From Phycisphaerae bacterium (GTDB lineage: Bacteria > Planctomycetota > Phycisphaerae > UBA1845 > Fen-1342), in contig JANQNU010000007.1 of assembly GCA_028279405.1 (NCBI GenBank), positions 1 through 64,000 on the forward strand: a stretch of 64,000 nucleotides of DNA. The letters are read 5' to 3'. The notes under the pieces are model-generated. The model worked only from the letters and a program-made list of their open reading frames with translations. It ran no database searches and had not been told where the DNA came from. Of this stretch, positions 16,228 to 25,290 are shown piece after piece. Numbering within the stretch: the first letter of the stretch is position 1; the number at the start of each line of letters is the position of its first letter. Made by a program: the position numbers and the translations under genes.

Positions 16228-17559
16228 ATGAAGGAACCATCTGTCAAATCGCCGTCGCCAGCAGATCCGTTAGAGCCGGACGTGCTCGCGCTATTGACCG
16301 AGGCCCGTCAGGCCCGGCTCCGCAATGGACTGACCATCACGGCACTCGGGTTGCTCATCTGCGTTTTGCTGTACGTGATCGTCCGCGAGCTGGCGCTGAT
16401 TCTGCGTCCGTTGCTGGTAGCGGTGCTGATTGCCTATCTGATCGTGCCGGCGCACCGCTGGCTGGTCCGACATCGCATCCGGAGTTGGCTGGCCTACATC
16501 GTGATCGTCGGCACGGTGCTGGTGAGTATGTACTTCGTCGCACGCCTGGCGTTCAGTGGCGTTGCGGAGCTCTCTGACGCGCTTCCAGGCGCGATGGCCA
16601 AGCTGCAAGCGATCGGGGAGGACACGTATGGCCGTTTTCAGGAGACATTACGGCGTTACATCCCGCGCCTGGAGGACGAGGATTCGGAGGCCCTGACCAC
16701 CAACCCGGCGGCGACATCGGGACCGGCCAGTCAGCCGATCGCGAGCCAGCCGTCTCATCAGCCGGCGTCCGCGCCGTCGCCGACCGGTCCCATCGACGCG
16801 GCAGCGCAAAAACCGCCCGCAGAACGCCGGGGGCTGAGCCCGGAGGAATGGCTGAGCCAGATCAACAGTCAATTGATCGTGGTCGGGCAGGCAACGCTCG
16901 GCACGTTTGCGGGCTTCTTCACCGCGGCCCTGGTGGTCATCTTCTATCTGATATTTCTGCTGGCCGAGGAGGCCAGCCTGCCGACGCGGCTGGTCGCGGC
17001 CTTCGGCGCCAATCAGGCCGGGCGCATTCAGAACGTCATCACCAAGATCAACATCGCGATCTCCCGCTATCTGGCGACCAAGACCTTCGTCAGCTTTTTG
17101 GTGGGGGCGCTGACCGCCGGCATTCTGTTCATGTTTCAAGTCCGGTTCTATCTGATCCTGGGCCTGGTGACGTTCTTCATGAACTTCATCCCCTACGTGG
17201 GCAGTCTCGCAGCGGTTTTGCTCGCGGTCGCCATGAGCATCGTGCAGTTCGAGTCGATCGGCACGCCGACGGCGATTGCGCTCCTGCTGTTCCTGGCCCA
17301 ACAGGTGACTGGAAGTTATCTGGAACCCAAGCTGCTCGGCCAGCGGTTGGGCGTCAGCCCGCTGATGATCCTGCTCTCGCTCGCGTTCTGGGGCTACACC
17401 TGGGGCGTGCCCGGAATGATCCTGTCCGCCCCGCTGATCGTGACGCTCAAGATCATCCTCGAGAACATGGACAGCACCCGTCCGCTGGCCATGCTCATGT
17501 CCAACGTCACAAGGACCGAGGGGGAGCACGATTCGTCGTCGGACGATGCCTCGGGTTGA
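16228..17559 (+). CDS. AI-2E family transporter with a Pro/Ala/Ser-rich insert
   Basis: 443 residues starting at the ATG of MKEPS; a longer upstream frame is out of character with the family. Membrane segments lie near residues 35-90 and 100-125 and again in the C-terminal half, as in AI-2E/PerM exporters (PF01594). The family core is visible in 'FLVGALTAGILFMF', 'FFMNFIPYVGSLAAVL' and 'SYLEPKLLGQRLGVSPLMILLS' (split here for length). Between the first membrane pair and the core there is a low-complexity insert rich in Pro, Ser and Gln (about 155-205), longer than usual. Substrates of most members are unknown. Confidence 0.85.
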   Translation: MKEPSVKSPSPADPLEPDVLALLTEARQARLRNGLTITALGLLICVLLYVIVRELALILRPLLVAVLIAYLIVPAHRWLVRHRIRSWLAYIVIVGTVLVSMYFVARLAFSGVAELSDALPGAMAKLQAIGEDTYGRFQETLRRYIPRLEDEDSEALTTNPAATSGPASQPIASQPSHQPASAPSPTGPIDAAAQKPPAERRGLSPEEWLSQINSQLIVVGQATLGTFAGFFTAALVVIFYLIFLLAEEASLPTRLVAAFGANQAGRIQNVITKINIAISRYLATKTFVSFLVGALTAGILFMFQVRFYLILGLVTFFMNFIPYVGSLAAVLLAVAMSIVQFESIGTPTAIALLLFLAQQVTGSYLEPKLLGQRLGVSPLMILLSLAFWGYTWGVPGMILSAPLIVTLKIILENMDSTRPLAMLMSNVTRTEGEHDSSSDDASG

Positions 17560-17636
17560 AGCCTCTTGCAGCCTACCGACCGGATGACCGATAGCAGAAA
17601 TAGGAACTTGTCGGGCACGGAGGCGCATTTTCTGCC

Positions 17637-18011
17637 ATGTTGATTGATCAGGACGAAATCAATGCCTTGCTGAGCGAGGCCGGCGATCTTTCACAGGGTC
17701 CGAGCCGCCCCAAGGCGGCCGAATCGCGGGAGCTTTCCTTGCCCAATCAGCCGGAACTGCAACGGATCCTCAAGATTCGCGTTCCGGTGATCGTCCAGCT
17801 GGCCTCGCGGCATATGACCGTCTCCAAGATCCGCAACTTCGCGACCGGCTCGATCGTCGAATTCGACAAGGGCGTGGACGAACCGCTCTCGCTGATGATC
17901 AACAACCGCTTGATCGGCAAGGGCTCCGCGGTCAAGGTCGGCGAGTTTTTCGGACTGAAGATCGACGATATCAGCGACGTCATCGAGCGAATCCGCTCGC
18001 TGGGCAGATAG
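17637..18011 (+). CDS. FliN/FliY-like flagellar switch protein with FliM-type N-terminal peptide
   Basis: 124 residues. The C-terminal 75 residues form a SpoA/FliMN_C domain ('ILKIRVPVIVQLASRHMTVS', 'EFDKGVDEPLSLMINNRLIG' and 'AVKVGEFFGLKID'), the core of the flagellar C-ring protein FliN. The N-terminus MLIDQDEINALLSEAG closely resembles the CheY-P-binding peptide LSQDEIDALL of FliM, a combination known in FliY-type proteins. It lies alone, away from other flagellar genes. It probably belongs to the motor switch; a role in a secretion C-ring is the alternative. Confidence 0.8.
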   Translation: MLIDQDEINALLSEAGDLSQGPSRPKAAESRELSLPNQPELQRILKIRVPVIVQLASRHMTVSKIRNFATGSIVEFDKGVDEPLSLMINNRLIGKGSAVKVGEFFGLKIDDISDVIERIRSLGR

Positions 18012-18083
18012 TCGGCTCCCCGCCGACTTCGAACAGCACATCAGCCAGCAATTCCCGATCGTCCGTTGCGTGCATTTCGGGTG

Positions 18084-18110
18084 TTGCGACCGCTCGCTTG
18101 CGAGTACAAT
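18084..18110 (+). promoter_or_regulatory. Possible promoter of the radical SAM gene
   Basis: TTGCGA and TACAAT are separated by 15 bases, shorter than the ideal 17, about 180 bases before the start codon of the radical SAM gene. The -10 hexamer is good and the -35 fair. Tentative. Confidence 0.3.
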
Positions 18111-18292
18111 CCCCCGGCTATTGTAAATGGGTATTGGGACGGGTAGCGCTGGCGCGGCCCTTCCGCGGAGCGGCTTCCGCTCACAGGCACGAATTGACCC
18201 ACGGACGTGCGGTCAACGCTCGGAATCACCACCAGTCGGCGGAACGCGACGATCCCGTCGTGGCGGTTCGCCCGCTCGGGAAAGGCTGTTTC

Positions 18293-19813
18293 ATGCGAAT
18301 TGCGCTCGTCAATCCGATCTCTCGCCGATCGCAAGGGTACCACACGGTCGGCAGCTATATTCCACAGCTGGGCCTGCAGGTGCTGGCGCAGGGCGTCCCC
18401 GCTCCCCACGAGGTAGACATCATTGACGAAGTCTTCGGCACTGACGCCACCGAGACGCTGCTGACACGCGACCGCTATGACCTCGTTGGCATCACGTCCT
18501 ACACGAGTGGCGCCACGCGGGCCTATGAGATCGCCGAAATGTGTCGACGACAGGGGATTCAGACCATCATGGGCGGGCCGCACGCGTCCGCGTGTCCGGA
18601 TGAGGCCGGGCAGCATTTCGACGCGGTAGCGATCGGCGAGTGCGACGAGATCTGGCCGCAGATCATCGAAGACGCCGACCAGCACCGCATGCAGTCTCGC
18701 TACCACGGGAAACTGAGTGATCTGGAAAGCACAGGCTTCGGTCGCGCCAACCAGTTCCTCAACGCCATCAACGGTCGTTACGACGTTTCGGCCATCCAGA
18801 CTTCGCGCGGCTGCCCCGTCGGGTGCGAATACTGCTCGGTCACCAAGTTCAACGGCGCGCCGATCCGTCGCCGACCGATCGAGGATATTCTCGACGAGTG
18901 GAACTCCACGCAGAAGCGATTCATCTTCGTGGTCGACGACAACTTCTTCGGCGTCGGCGAAAAACACGCCGAGTGGGCCAAGGAGCTGCTGCGGGAGATC
19001 ATCAAGCGCGGCAAGAAGCGGCTCTGGTTCAGCCAGACGACGATCAACATGGGCGGCGACCCCGAGGGACTCGAGCTGGCCTACAAGGCGGGCTGCCGCG
19101 GCATGCTGGTCGGCTTCGAGACCTTCAACGAGAAGACGCTCAAGGAATATCACAAGGGCATCAATCGCAAGAACCTCGAGAATTACCAGCAGCTCGTCGA
19201 CGGGTTTCACCGAGCGGGCATCGCGGTCTTCGGCGGTTTCATCATCGGCTCCGATCAGGACACGCCGCAGGCGGTGGCGGATACCGCGATGATGGCGGTG
19301 CAGATGGGTATCGACATCATCCAAATCACCAATCTGACGCCGTTGCCGGGCACCAAGATGTACGACCGGTTCAAGATGGAAGGCCGACTGATCGCGGAGG
19401 ACTACCCGCTGGACTGGGAGCGCTACACCTTTGTCGAGACGGTTTATCAACCGCGACAGATGACGCCCCGCGAACTGGATGAGGCGATTTTCGAACTGCG
19501 CCACGCGGCGGCGCGCTCGCCGTGGGTGATCAAACGGGCGCTGCGGACGCTGGTCCGGACGCGCTCGCTGACGACCGCCCTGTTCGTCTATGGAATGAAC
19601 AGGGGTTGGAAGCGCATGGCGCGGATTCAGGCACCGCATGACGCCCAGACGTTGGGCTTCACCGCCCAGCCATCGGCACGGTTGCGAAAAGTCTTCGATG
19701 CGTTTCGAATCCACCTGTTCGATCGCGTGACCGGATTGGGCGCGGCGACCGCACCGCAGACGCCCGTGCGCGAGTCGCTGCCGGTTATTGGCGGCGTTCC
19801 GGGCAGTGAATGA
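18293..19813 (+). CDS. B12-binding-domain radical SAM protein
   Basis: 506 residues from the ATG preceded by GGGAAAGG. An N-terminal Rossmann domain of the cobalamin-binding type (about 1-140: 'MRIALVNP', 'YDLVGITSYTSGATRAYEIA', 'IMGGPHAS') precedes a radical SAM barrel with the CxxxCxxC cluster motif in CPVGCEYC, then 'GGFIIGSDQDT' and 'ITNLTPLPGTKMY'. The DxHxxG cobalamin-lower-axial motif is not present in the N-domain, as in many members, so B12 may be bound base-off or not at all. This large family includes hopanoid and lipid modifying enzymes; the substrate cannot be named from sequence. The next gene (MCE protein) starts 39 bases downstream. Confidence 0.8.
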   Translation: MRIALVNPISRRSQGYHTVGSYIPQLGLQVLAQGVPAPHEVDIIDEVFGTDATETLLTRDRYDLVGITSYTSGATRAYEIAEMCRRQGIQTIMGGPHASACPDEAGQHFDAVAIGECDEIWPQIIEDADQHRMQSRYHGKLSDLESTGFGRANQFLNAINGRYDVSAIQTSRGCPVGCEYCSVTKFNGAPIRRRPIEDILDEWNSTQKRFIFVVDDNFFGVGEKHAEWAKELLREIIKRGKKRLWFSQTTINMGGDPEGLELAYKAGCRGMLVGFETFNEKTLKEYHKGINRKNLENYQQLVDGFHRAGIAVFGGFIIGSDQDTPQAVADTAMMAVQMGIDIIQITNLTPLPGTKMYDRFKMEGRLIAEDYPLDWERYTFVETVYQPRQMTPRELDEAIFELRHAAARSPWVIKRALRTLVRTRSLTTALFVYGMNRGWKRMARIQAPHDAQTLGFTAQPSARLRKVFDAFRIHLFDRVTGLGAATAPQTPVRESLPVIGGVPGSE

Positions 19814-19852
19814 TGTCTGCCGCGATCGTCACGTCGGCGTAAGAGGTTGCTC

Positions 19853-21193
19853 ATGACTCGCATGCGGCATGATTTCCTGCTGGGGATCACCGTAATCATG
19901 ATGGCCGCGATCTTCCTCGGCACGTTTTTCTTTCTGTATGCGGGCTGGGAATCACCGTCGCGGATGATCCAGATTCACTTTCCACACGAAGCGGGCATGG
20001 TCCCGCTGAAACCCGGTAGCGCCGTGATGCTGGCCAACGCGATCGAGGTCGGAAAGGTCGAGACCGTGGGTGTCGCGGAGGTCGAGGACCCTCAGGACCC
20101 GCAGGGCCCGGTGACCATGATCACCGTCGGTGCGCGTATCGAGAACAGCGTGCCGCTCTACGGCGATTGCCGGATCGGATCCAACCAGCCTGCCGTCGGA
20201 GGCACGGGCTACGTCAATATTCTCGCTGTCGGAACGCCAGGAGTCGCGTTCGATCCGAGCAAACCCATCATCGGCAAGCCACCGGCGAGCTTTGGCGCCG
20301 CGATCGGGCAGCTTTCCGAGCGCATGCTCGGCGACGGCGGGCTCGTCGACCAGGTCGAGTTGCTCCTCGACCCGCGAAGAGAGGGCTCGCTCACCTTCAA
20401 GATTGGCGCCAGCCTCGACGACGTGAAGGCGATTACCGGCCAGTTGCGGGTCCAGATGAGTCCGGATGAACAACGTACGATTCTCGCCAAGTTTCACCGC
20501 TTGCTCGATGACCTGAATCGCACGACCGGTGCCTTGCGTGAGCAGATGGGGGCCGAGGATGCCGGCAGTATGGTCGCAAAGCTCCACACGCTCCTCGACC
20601 AGCTCGATGTCGGCCTTGGCGAAGCCGTTGCGATGCTGAGCGCCACCCGGCCACGCATCGAAGAAACGGTCGGGAACTTACAGGCCACCACCGCAACGGT
20701 GCGGACCGAGTTGCTGCCGGCGCTGGTCGGCGAGTTTGATCCGCAGAACCCCGGTGCGCTGCTCGGTAAGGTGCACACCGCCATGGACGCCGTCACGGGA
20801 ACGCTCAACGAGTTGCAGGACGTTGCGGCCACCGGGCGCAACCTGGTCGTCGCCAACGGCCCGGCGATCAACAGCACGCTCGAGAACGTAAAGGTCATGA
20901 GTACCGAACTTCGACGAACCAGCGAAGAGCTGTATCTCAACCCCTCGCGGCTGATCTGGGGACCGGAGAAGTGGAAGCAGGACAAGCAGTCCGTGTTCGA
21001 AGCGGCACGTAACTTCGCGCAGGCCGCAACGGCGCTGGACGATACGGCGATGCGACTCGAAGCGATCATATCCGCCGGAAAGGCCGGGCGCGGCGCTTCG
21101 GTAGAAGACGTGCGTGCGGTTCAAGCCGAGCTGCAGAACGCGTTTCAGCGATTCAGCCGGGCCGAGCAGTATCTGTACGAGAAGATGAAGTAG
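19853..21193 (+). CDS. MCE/MlaD-family lipid transport protein
   Basis: 446 residues from the ATG with AAGAGG six bases upstream. One N-terminal membrane segment (about 10-30) is followed by a single MCE domain ('IQIHFPHEAGMVPLKPGSAV', 'GKVETVGVAEVED', 'GSNQPAVGGTGYVNIL'). A long alpha-helical, coiled-coil-like region then runs to the end. MCE proteins form periplasmic hexameric tubes that carry phospholipids between membranes, usually with an ABC transporter. No permease or ATPase lies next to this gene, so its partners must be elsewhere. The coiled-coil tail suggests a PqiB/LetB-like or actinobacterial Mce-like needle. Product role is family knowledge, partner is unknown. Confidence 0.82.
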   Translation: MTRMRHDFLLGITVIMMAAIFLGTFFFLYAGWESPSRMIQIHFPHEAGMVPLKPGSAVMLANAIEVGKVETVGVAEVEDPQDPQGPVTMITVGARIENSVPLYGDCRIGSNQPAVGGTGYVNILAVGTPGVAFDPSKPIIGKPPASFGAAIGQLSERMLGDGGLVDQVELLLDPRREGSLTFKIGASLDDVKAITGQLRVQMSPDEQRTILAKFHRLLDDLNRTTGALREQMGAEDAGSMVAKLHTLLDQLDVGLGEAVAMLSATRPRIEETVGNLQATTATVRTELLPALVGEFDPQNPGALLGKVHTAMDAVTGTLNELQDVAATGRNLVVANGPAINSTLENVKVMSTELRRTSEELYLNPSRLIWGPEKWKQDKQSVFEAARNFAQAATALDDTAMRLEAIISAGKAGRGASVEDVRAVQAELQNAFQRFSRAEQYLYEKMK

Positions 21194-21215
21194 TAGTCAG
21201 GGGCGGGCCGAGATT

Positions 21216-22313
21216 GTGACCGCAGAGGACCACTATCAGCTTGTCGTCTTCGGCGCCGGGCCGGCGGGTTGCGCCGCCGCGATCACGGCGGGCCGCGCCG
21301 GCGTACGTACCGCATTGGTGACACTCGACGACGCGCCCCCGGCATCGTTCCCCGCCTGGCTGGGCCCCAGCGCCACCGCGATTCTCGATACCCTCGGTAC
21401 CTCACCCGCGACATTGCAGTCGGTATCGGCACCCAGCCGGTACGCGCTGCGCTCGTGGGATCTGCAACGGACCGTCGATGTCGACGACCCGGACATCGCC
21501 GTCTCGATTGCCGACCACGCCGAGCTGGTCGAGAAACTCGGGGCGGCGGCGGCGAAAGCGGACGTCGCCTGCGTGCGCGGCACACTTGCGCACATTCAGC
21601 AGCACGAGCGCGGCGTGAAGTTGACACTCGCCGACGATCGAGTGCTGGTGACCGACGTACTGGTCATCGCCGACGGCGCACGTTCGGTCGCGGCGCCACT
21701 TTGTGGCGTCCGTACTGCCGCGGCCAACGAGCAACGCGGCCAAGCTGCGACGATCCGTTGCGCAGCCGGGGACGCTCCCGAAGTATGGCTGATGCCGGGG
21801 GTCGATCGTGCGTTTCAGATGGGTGTCGGTGTTTGCGATGGTCAGGCCGCGCAGCTCACGCTCATCAGCCATGCCATTGACGCCCCCGTCGAGCAGCAAC
21901 TCGCAACCCTGGCCGATCGTTGTGCAACGGCGGGACTGGTCGGGACGCCCGACCACCAATCGCTACGCCCGCTGGCCGGGCTGGCCGGCGGTGCCCTCGA
22001 TCTCGACACGCACGTCGGCAAGCATTGCCTGCTCGTGGGCGACGCCGGCGGGTTCGTTTGCGCATTCAGCGGCGAAGGCTACTTTCCGGCCTTGCGGTCC
22101 GGAATCATTGCAGCCGAGATCGTTGCCGACGCGCTCCAGGCGGACCTGCTGCAGGATGCCCTGCAACAATTCAGTCGGGCCTGGCGCCACGAACTCGCAA
22201 CATACCTCCAGATGCCCAACACGGACCTCTCGCTGTTGGTCCCGCTGATCTTCAACAACCAGCAGATGTCGAAACGGATGGCGCGCGCGTTCTTCCTGGG
22301 CGAATCGTTCTGA
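21216..22313 (+). CDS. FAD-dependent oxidoreductase, geranylgeranyl-reductase-like
   Basis: 365 residues from a GTG start 22 bases after the MCE gene. The N-terminal nucleotide fold has VVFGAGPAGCAAA (GxGxxG). The second FAD motif is 'CLLVGDAGGFVCAFSGEG', followed by 'ALRSGIIAAE', the arrangement of geranylgeranyl reductase and related flavoproteins that saturate isoprenoid or menaquinone chains. Co-orientation with the MCE protein and the radical SAM enzyme points towards lipid metabolism, which is inference. A halogenase or monooxygenase of the same fold cannot be excluded. Confidence 0.75.
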   Translation: MTAEDHYQLVVFGAGPAGCAAAITAGRAGVRTALVTLDDAPPASFPAWLGPSATAILDTLGTSPATLQSVSAPSRYALRSWDLQRTVDVDDPDIAVSIADHAELVEKLGAAAAKADVACVRGTLAHIQQHERGVKLTLADDRVLVTDVLVIADGARSVAAPLCGVRTAAANEQRGQAATIRCAAGDAPEVWLMPGVDRAFQMGVGVCDGQAAQLTLISHAIDAPVEQQLATLADRCATAGLVGTPDHQSLRPLAGLAGGALDLDTHVGKHCLLVGDAGGFVCAFSGEGYFPALRSGIIAAEIVADALQADLLQDALQQFSRAWRHELATYLQMPNTDLSLLVPLIFNNQQMSKRMARAFFLGESF

Positions 22314-22335
22314 ACTGGGCGAGTCTCGCCGCGTC

Positions 22336-23760
22336 TCAGGTCTCCGCGGCGCGGTGCGGCTTGTCGGCGGGGTTGTAGACGAGTTGCATGGCGCGCCAGC
22401 AGCGCTGCGCCAGGAACCAGCCGGCCAACGCCAGCAGCGGACCGGTCACGTCCGCGACCGAGCCGAAACGGAACATGGTGTAGGCCTCGATCAAGACCGA
22501 TAGCCCCATCACGAGCAGAAGGCCAAGCAGCCCGCCGAATCCGCGCCCGAATGCCAGACTCAGGAGGCTCAGGAACAGATAGAGCGTTACTGCCTGGATC
22601 ACGTGCGCGATGACCTTGTGAAACGGCATCATGAAATGCGCTTGAAACGGAATCCAGCGGACCGTAAGCGATTCCGTCCGTTTGACGGCTTCCTGTGCTG
22701 CGTCGATCGAGACGATGTATAGCGCCAGCAACCCGGCGACGAGCGCTCCGTAAACCAACGTCTGTTTCACGCGCGGTGATAGCGTAATGCCGCCGGGGTC
22801 CTCTTCCGCATCCGCGAGCCATGCAGCACGGATCAAGCCGCCTTCGACGAACTTCCACGCGACGCCACAACCGGCAGCGCCCCCGAGGAAGGCGATGAAG
22901 ATATCCAGCAACCCGCACTCGTGTGACGCGAGCGAGATCTGGGCCAGCTCGAGCCCCATCGACATGAAGGCGACCGCGCCAATCGAAGCGCGCAGGGCCG
23001 AGGCCGGCCGTAGCGCCCGTTGCGCCGCGCGGGCATAGAGCGCGAAGCCCAGCACCAGGAACATGCCGAATCGACGGACGTCGACCAGATCGAGGTCGCG
23101 GTCGAGCTCGATCTCGACCGAGGGCGTCGTAAAATCAAGCGGAATGACCATCAGCCCGCTGGTGACCACACCGGTCATGATCGCCAATACCCCCCAGCTG
23201 TTCGTTTGGTAGCGCGAGAATACCTTTGCATGGGTATTTCGCACCGTCTGCTGGAAATAGGGGGCAAAGAGTGCACCGACCGCAGCGCCGATCGTGTTGA
23301 ACACGATGTCCCATCCGTTCGAAACACGGGCGGGCATGAACTGCTGCAATAGCTCGGTTCCGTAGCTGAGCAGAACTGTAGCGAACATCGCCGCGAGGAA
23401 GTCCCCGAGCCCGGCTGCGCCACGTCGACGAATGAGCAGCCGGAGGGCAAGGCCTACCGGCAGGTACACCATCAGGTTGGTGAAGACGTCGTTTCGATCC
23501 GTCGGCTCCCAAGCCGGCACCCACGACCAACTCGTGGGCATTCGTAGCCAGCCATCCAGCGCGATTCCGAGCGGACCGAGTGTCCCATAAACGATGAGCA
23601 GCAGCGACAAGACGCTGGCGAAGCGTACTGACTTGCGTGTCAGAACAGTGGGCTTGGTGAAGCCATCGTCGTCCCGCTGACGTTCGTCGCGGCGGTCCGA
23701 GAGTTTTTGCGGTCGCGCGGCCATGGTGCGTGCCCATCTCCGGAGGAGAGTTCCCTTCAT
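22336..23760 (-). CDS. VanZ-like membrane protein with three VanZ-type repeats
   Basis: 474 residues with about ten membrane segments. VanZ proteins carry E..Q...P.R....D...N..G...G; here this pattern appears first as 'TELLQQFMPARVSNGWDIVF' followed by NTIGAAVG, then as LELAQISLASHECGLLDIFI (second copy, more diverged) and then as IEAYTMFRFGSVADVTGPLL (third, partial). A normal VanZ protein has one copy in about 150 residues, so this looks like an internal triplication. VanZ-like proteins accompany exosortase/PEP-CTERM systems and teicoplanin resistance; the biochemical role is not known. It converges on the flavoprotein gene with only 22 bases between. Confidence 0.75.
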   Translation of the reverse strand: MKGTLLRRWARTMAARPQKLSDRRDERQRDDDGFTKPTVLTRKSVRFASVLSLLLIVYGTLGPLGIALDGWLRMPTSWSWVPAWEPTDRNDVFTNLMVYLPVGLALRLLIRRRGAAGLGDFLAAMFATVLLSYGTELLQQFMPARVSNGWDIVFNTIGAAVGALFAPYFQQTVRNTHAKVFSRYQTNSWGVLAIMTGVVTSGLMVIPLDFTTPSVEIELDRDLDLVDVRRFGMFLVLGFALYARAAQRALRPASALRASIGAVAFMSMGLELAQISLASHECGLLDIFIAFLGGAAGCGVAWKFVEGGLIRAAWLADAEEDPGGITLSPRVKQTLVYGALVAGLLALYIVSIDAAQEAVKRTESLTVRWIPFQAHFMMPFHKVIAHVIQAVTLYLFLSLLSLAFGRGFGGLLGLLLVMGLSVLIEAYTMFRFGSVADVTGPLLALAGWFLAQRCWRAMQLVYNPADKPHRAAET

Positions 23761-23897
23761 TCGAGTCTTCCATTCGTTTCCGCGAAGCGTCGAAAAGAAA
23801 TGTGTGGGTCTGATAAACGACGCGCGGGTTGTCGGGGCCTGAGGTCGGGCGTATCTTCACCGCCGCCCTGACCGTAATACGTTCCAAAGAGGACGCG

Positions 23898-25169
23898 ATG
23901 CCGTTACCCGACGACCTTCCACGATTGCTGACGTTGCAACGACCGCCGGGTGCGATCAAGCTGGACTACGACGACTTCGTCGTTGAGGAACTGGCGCTCT
24001 ATCCCGCCGACGGATCGGGAACGCATACGTATTTTTGGCTCGAGAAGCGCGGTCTGAGCACACTGCAGGCGGTACGGGACGTGGCTCGCGCGCTCGGTGT
24101 TCGCCCTCGAGACATCGGATACGCGGGTCTGAAGGACGCGAAAGCGGTCACGCGACAGTGGCTCTCGGTGGAGCACATCGAACCCGCGCGACTGGAAGCG
24201 CTCTCGATCCCGCGCATCTCCGTGCTTGATACGACACGTCATCGCAACAAGCTCAAGCTCGGCCATCTTCGTGGCAACCGCTTTGCGATTCGGATCCGTG
24301 GTACGGACCCCAGCCGACTCGCGGAGTTGCAGGACGCACTCGCTTTTCTGCGGACGGCGGGCGTACCGAACTACTTTGGGCAGCAGCGGTTTGGCGGGCG
24401 CGGCGACTCCTGGAAAATCGGCCAGGCGATCATCCACGATCAACTCGAAGACGCGACTGATTTCCTGCTGGGCCGTCCCAACGAGCATGACCGTGGCGAT
24501 GTGCTCCGCGCGCGGGAGTTGTACGAAGCTGGCGATTACGAGCAAGCTGCGAAGCGCTGGCCCGGGATGTTCCGCGACGAGAAGCGGGTACTCCGGTCGT
24601 TACAACAATCGGGGCGCAAGCGGCGCGCCTTCCGTGCCGTCGATCGCGCGACGCGCAGCTTGTTCATCAGTGCGTATCAGTCCTGGCTGTTCAATCGCGT
24701 CGTCGGTGATCGACTGACGGCCGGAACGCTTGGGCAGCTTCTGCCGGGCGATCTGGCGTGGGTTCACCGGAATGGTGCTGTCTTCCACGTGGAGGATGCG
24801 GGTGTTGAGCAGCCACGGGCGCAGGCTTTCGAGATTAGCGCGACCGGACCGCTTTTTGGCTACCGGATGACGGAGGCAAGCGGCGTTCCCGGCGCGCTGG
24901 AATCCCAGCTTCTTGCGTCGGAAGGACTTACGACCGAGTCTTTTCGAACGGGATCGGCGCGCGTCAAGGGCGCACGCCGACCGCTACGATTCCCGATTGG
25001 TGACGACGCCACGATTGCGCTTGGCGCCGACGATCGCGGGCCCTATCTTCTGCTTTGCTTTGAACTCCCTCGGGGGTGCTACGCCACGTCGCTGCTGCGG
25101 GAGCTGGTCGACGATGTCACGTCCGGGACGTTCGAGCACGAGGTAACGGAGGATCCTCGGAACCGATAG
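23898..25169 (+). CDS. truD: tRNA pseudouridine(13) synthase TruD
   Basis: 423 residues from the ATG with AGAGG five bases upstream; an in-frame upstream start lacks a site. The TruD family signature is intact: 'FVVEELALYPADGSGTHTYF' near the N-terminus, GYAGLKDAKAVTRQ with the catalytic Asp, 'NRFAIRIRG', and VPNYFGQQRFG. The insertion domain (TRUD domain) and C-terminal 'RPLRFPIGD' and 'LLLCFELPRGCYATSLLREL' blocks are present. It modifies U13 of tRNA-Glu in the cytoplasm. It sits 121 bases upstream of dnaA on the same strand. Confidence 0.93.
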   Translation: MPLPDDLPRLLTLQRPPGAIKLDYDDFVVEELALYPADGSGTHTYFWLEKRGLSTLQAVRDVARALGVRPRDIGYAGLKDAKAVTRQWLSVEHIEPARLEALSIPRISVLDTTRHRNKLKLGHLRGNRFAIRIRGTDPSRLAELQDALAFLRTAGVPNYFGQQRFGGRGDSWKIGQAIIHDQLEDATDFLLGRPNEHDRGDVLRARELYEAGDYEQAAKRWPGMFRDEKRVLRSLQQSGRKRRAFRAVDRATRSLFISAYQSWLFNRVVGDRLTAGTLGQLLPGDLAWVHRNGAVFHVEDAGVEQPRAQAFEISATGPLFGYRMTEASGVPGALESQLLASEGLTTESFRTGSARVKGARRPLRFPIGDDATIALGADDRGPYLLLCFELPRGCYATSLLRELVDDVTSGTFEHEVTEDPRNR

Positions 25170-25290
25170 GGAAGGATCCGGTAGAGCGATTAACCCCTGG
25201 GTGGCGCACGCTCGATGAGACAGGTGAGCCGCCGTCCGTGGTTGGGTGAGGGTAGCTCTGCTCTAGTCCCCGGCGGGGAGAGGAGCGGCA

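Noticed and set aside
18041-19714. Long minus-strand frame (557 codons) opposite the radical SAM gene
   Set aside because: Antisense to a gene with intact CxxxCxxC and family motifs; no start signal and no recognisable domain.
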